DNA of 64,000 nt. It comes from Candidatus Ribeiella danica. Lineage in GTDB: Bacteria; Chloroflexota; Chloroflexia; Chloroflexales; Roseiflexaceae. Of this stretch, positions 63,729 to 64,000 are shown one piece after another (the first letter of the stretch is position 1; every line of letters starts with the position of its first letter). The DNA lies in assembly GCA_016717335.1 (NCBI GenBank), contig JADKFS010000002.1, positions 310,001 through 374,000 of the forward strand, in the 5' to 3' direction. The position numbers and the translations under genes were made by a program. Below the pieces are notes generated by a model. It searched no databases, had not been told where the DNA came from, and saw only the letters and a program-made list of their open reading frames with translations.

Positions 63729-63894
63729 CCGCAGAGACGCAGAGGTCGCGGAGGCGAGATTATCATTGCTCTGCGTCCTCCGCGCCTCGGCGGTGAACAT
63801 ATCCTACACATCGGCCAGAGAGCCGTACCGCAGAGACGCAGAGATCGCGGAGGCGAGATTATTATTGCTCTGCGTCCTCCGCGCCTCGGCGGTG
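63729..63894. repeat. Duplicated ~70-bp inverted-repeat unit (CACCGC...GCGGTG)
   Basis: Two copies (about 63729-63798 and 63824-63894) of CACCGCAGAGACGCAGAG..CGGAGGCGAG-ATTATCATTG-CTCTGCGTCCTCCGCGCCTCGGCGGTG, each an imperfect foldback. They lie between the probable GH2 stop and the uxaC start and look like a REP/BIME-type doublet. Confidence 0.8.
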
Positions 63895-63903
63895 ATTACG
63901 CCG

Positions 63904-64000
63904 CTAGCTAACCCCCAGCGCCTCCACCGGCGCGGCGTGCGCGCGCGTGACCCAGAACTCGCGCAGGACGTGTGCGGCCATCTTGGGCTGGCGCGTGCGG
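63904..64000 (-). CDS. C-terminal end of a probable GH2 glycosidase (beta-glucuronidase?), partial
   Basis: Only the last 31 codons are in the window, ending at TAG 63904-63906. The visible end RTRQPKMAAHVLREFWVT resembles the C-terminus of GH2 enzymes, whose last lines read TRDRxPKxAAxxLRxRW. Its position directly upstream of uxaC fits a beta-glucuronidase that releases glucuronate. The identification rests on one short motif and on context. Confidence 0.45.
   Translation of the reverse strand, partial: RTRQPKMAAHVLREFWVTRAHAAPVEALGVS

Overview
The window looks like a chromosome segment of a high-GC filamentous Chloroflexota bacterium, probably near Roseiflexus/Kouleothrix. This is inferred from the style of the rRNA genes, an actinobacterial-type short xylose isomerase, many sugar ABC systems, CHAT and clostripain-like peptidases, and spacers full of short tandem repeats. 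No database search was possible, so the taxonomy is provisional.

Layout. 0.5-4.8 kb: a CHAT-domain cysteine peptidase, a two-TM coiled-coil membrane protein, and a convergent clostripain-family (C11) peptidase. 5-10 kb: HAD phosphatase, a NYN-LOTUS-LOTUS RNA-associated protein of visibly lower GC, an MFS exporter, Sua5-type threonylcarbamoyl-AMP synthase and a GNAT acetyltransferase. 10-18 kb (minus strand): a sugar operon (SIS-domain sugar-phosphate protein, GntR/UTRA regulator, ABC binding protein, two permeases, GH4 glycosidase, PfkB kinase) resembling frl-type amino-sugar operons. 18.5-24 kb: a tightly overlapping operon of a trypsin-like protease and three uncharacterised proteins, preceded by four 11-bp direct repeats and a SARP/BTAD-type regulator gene. 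24-30 kb: GalE, a PhnP-like metallohydrolase, a paired M16 protease (one catalytic, one not), a small membrane-anchored protein and an OYE-family flavoprotein. 30.6-36.1 kb: a complete rrn operon (two promoters, 16S, 23S, 5S, initiator tRNA, terminator). 36-43 kb: TetR plus MFS divergent from an RND pump with a lipoprotein adaptor. 43.5-53.6 kb (minus): a xylo-oligosaccharide regulon (LacI, ABC transporter, GH3, XylA, XylB). 53.9-57 kb: GNAT, M32 carboxypeptidase, DinB-like protein. 57.3-64 kb (minus): a uronate cluster (end of a probable GH2, UxaC, SDR mannonate/fructuronate reductase, LarA-family nickel epimerase/racemase, 6-phosphogluconate dehydrogenase, FGGY kinase).

The most interesting points are three. 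First, the last cluster suggests a route from glucuronate through mannonate and gluconate into the pentose-phosphate pathway, using a LarA-type epimerase in place of UxuA/KDG. Second, the protease operon at 18.6-21.3 kb has two paralogous gene pairs and a SARP-type promoter. Third, the spacers hold several families of short tandem repeats, and related repeat blocks are also inserted in frame into metabolic enzymes (GH4, XylB and twice in the FGGY kinase). Two adjacent catabolic genes (gnd and uxaC) each carry a single extra G in a homopolymer, which may be sequencing error or genuine decay.
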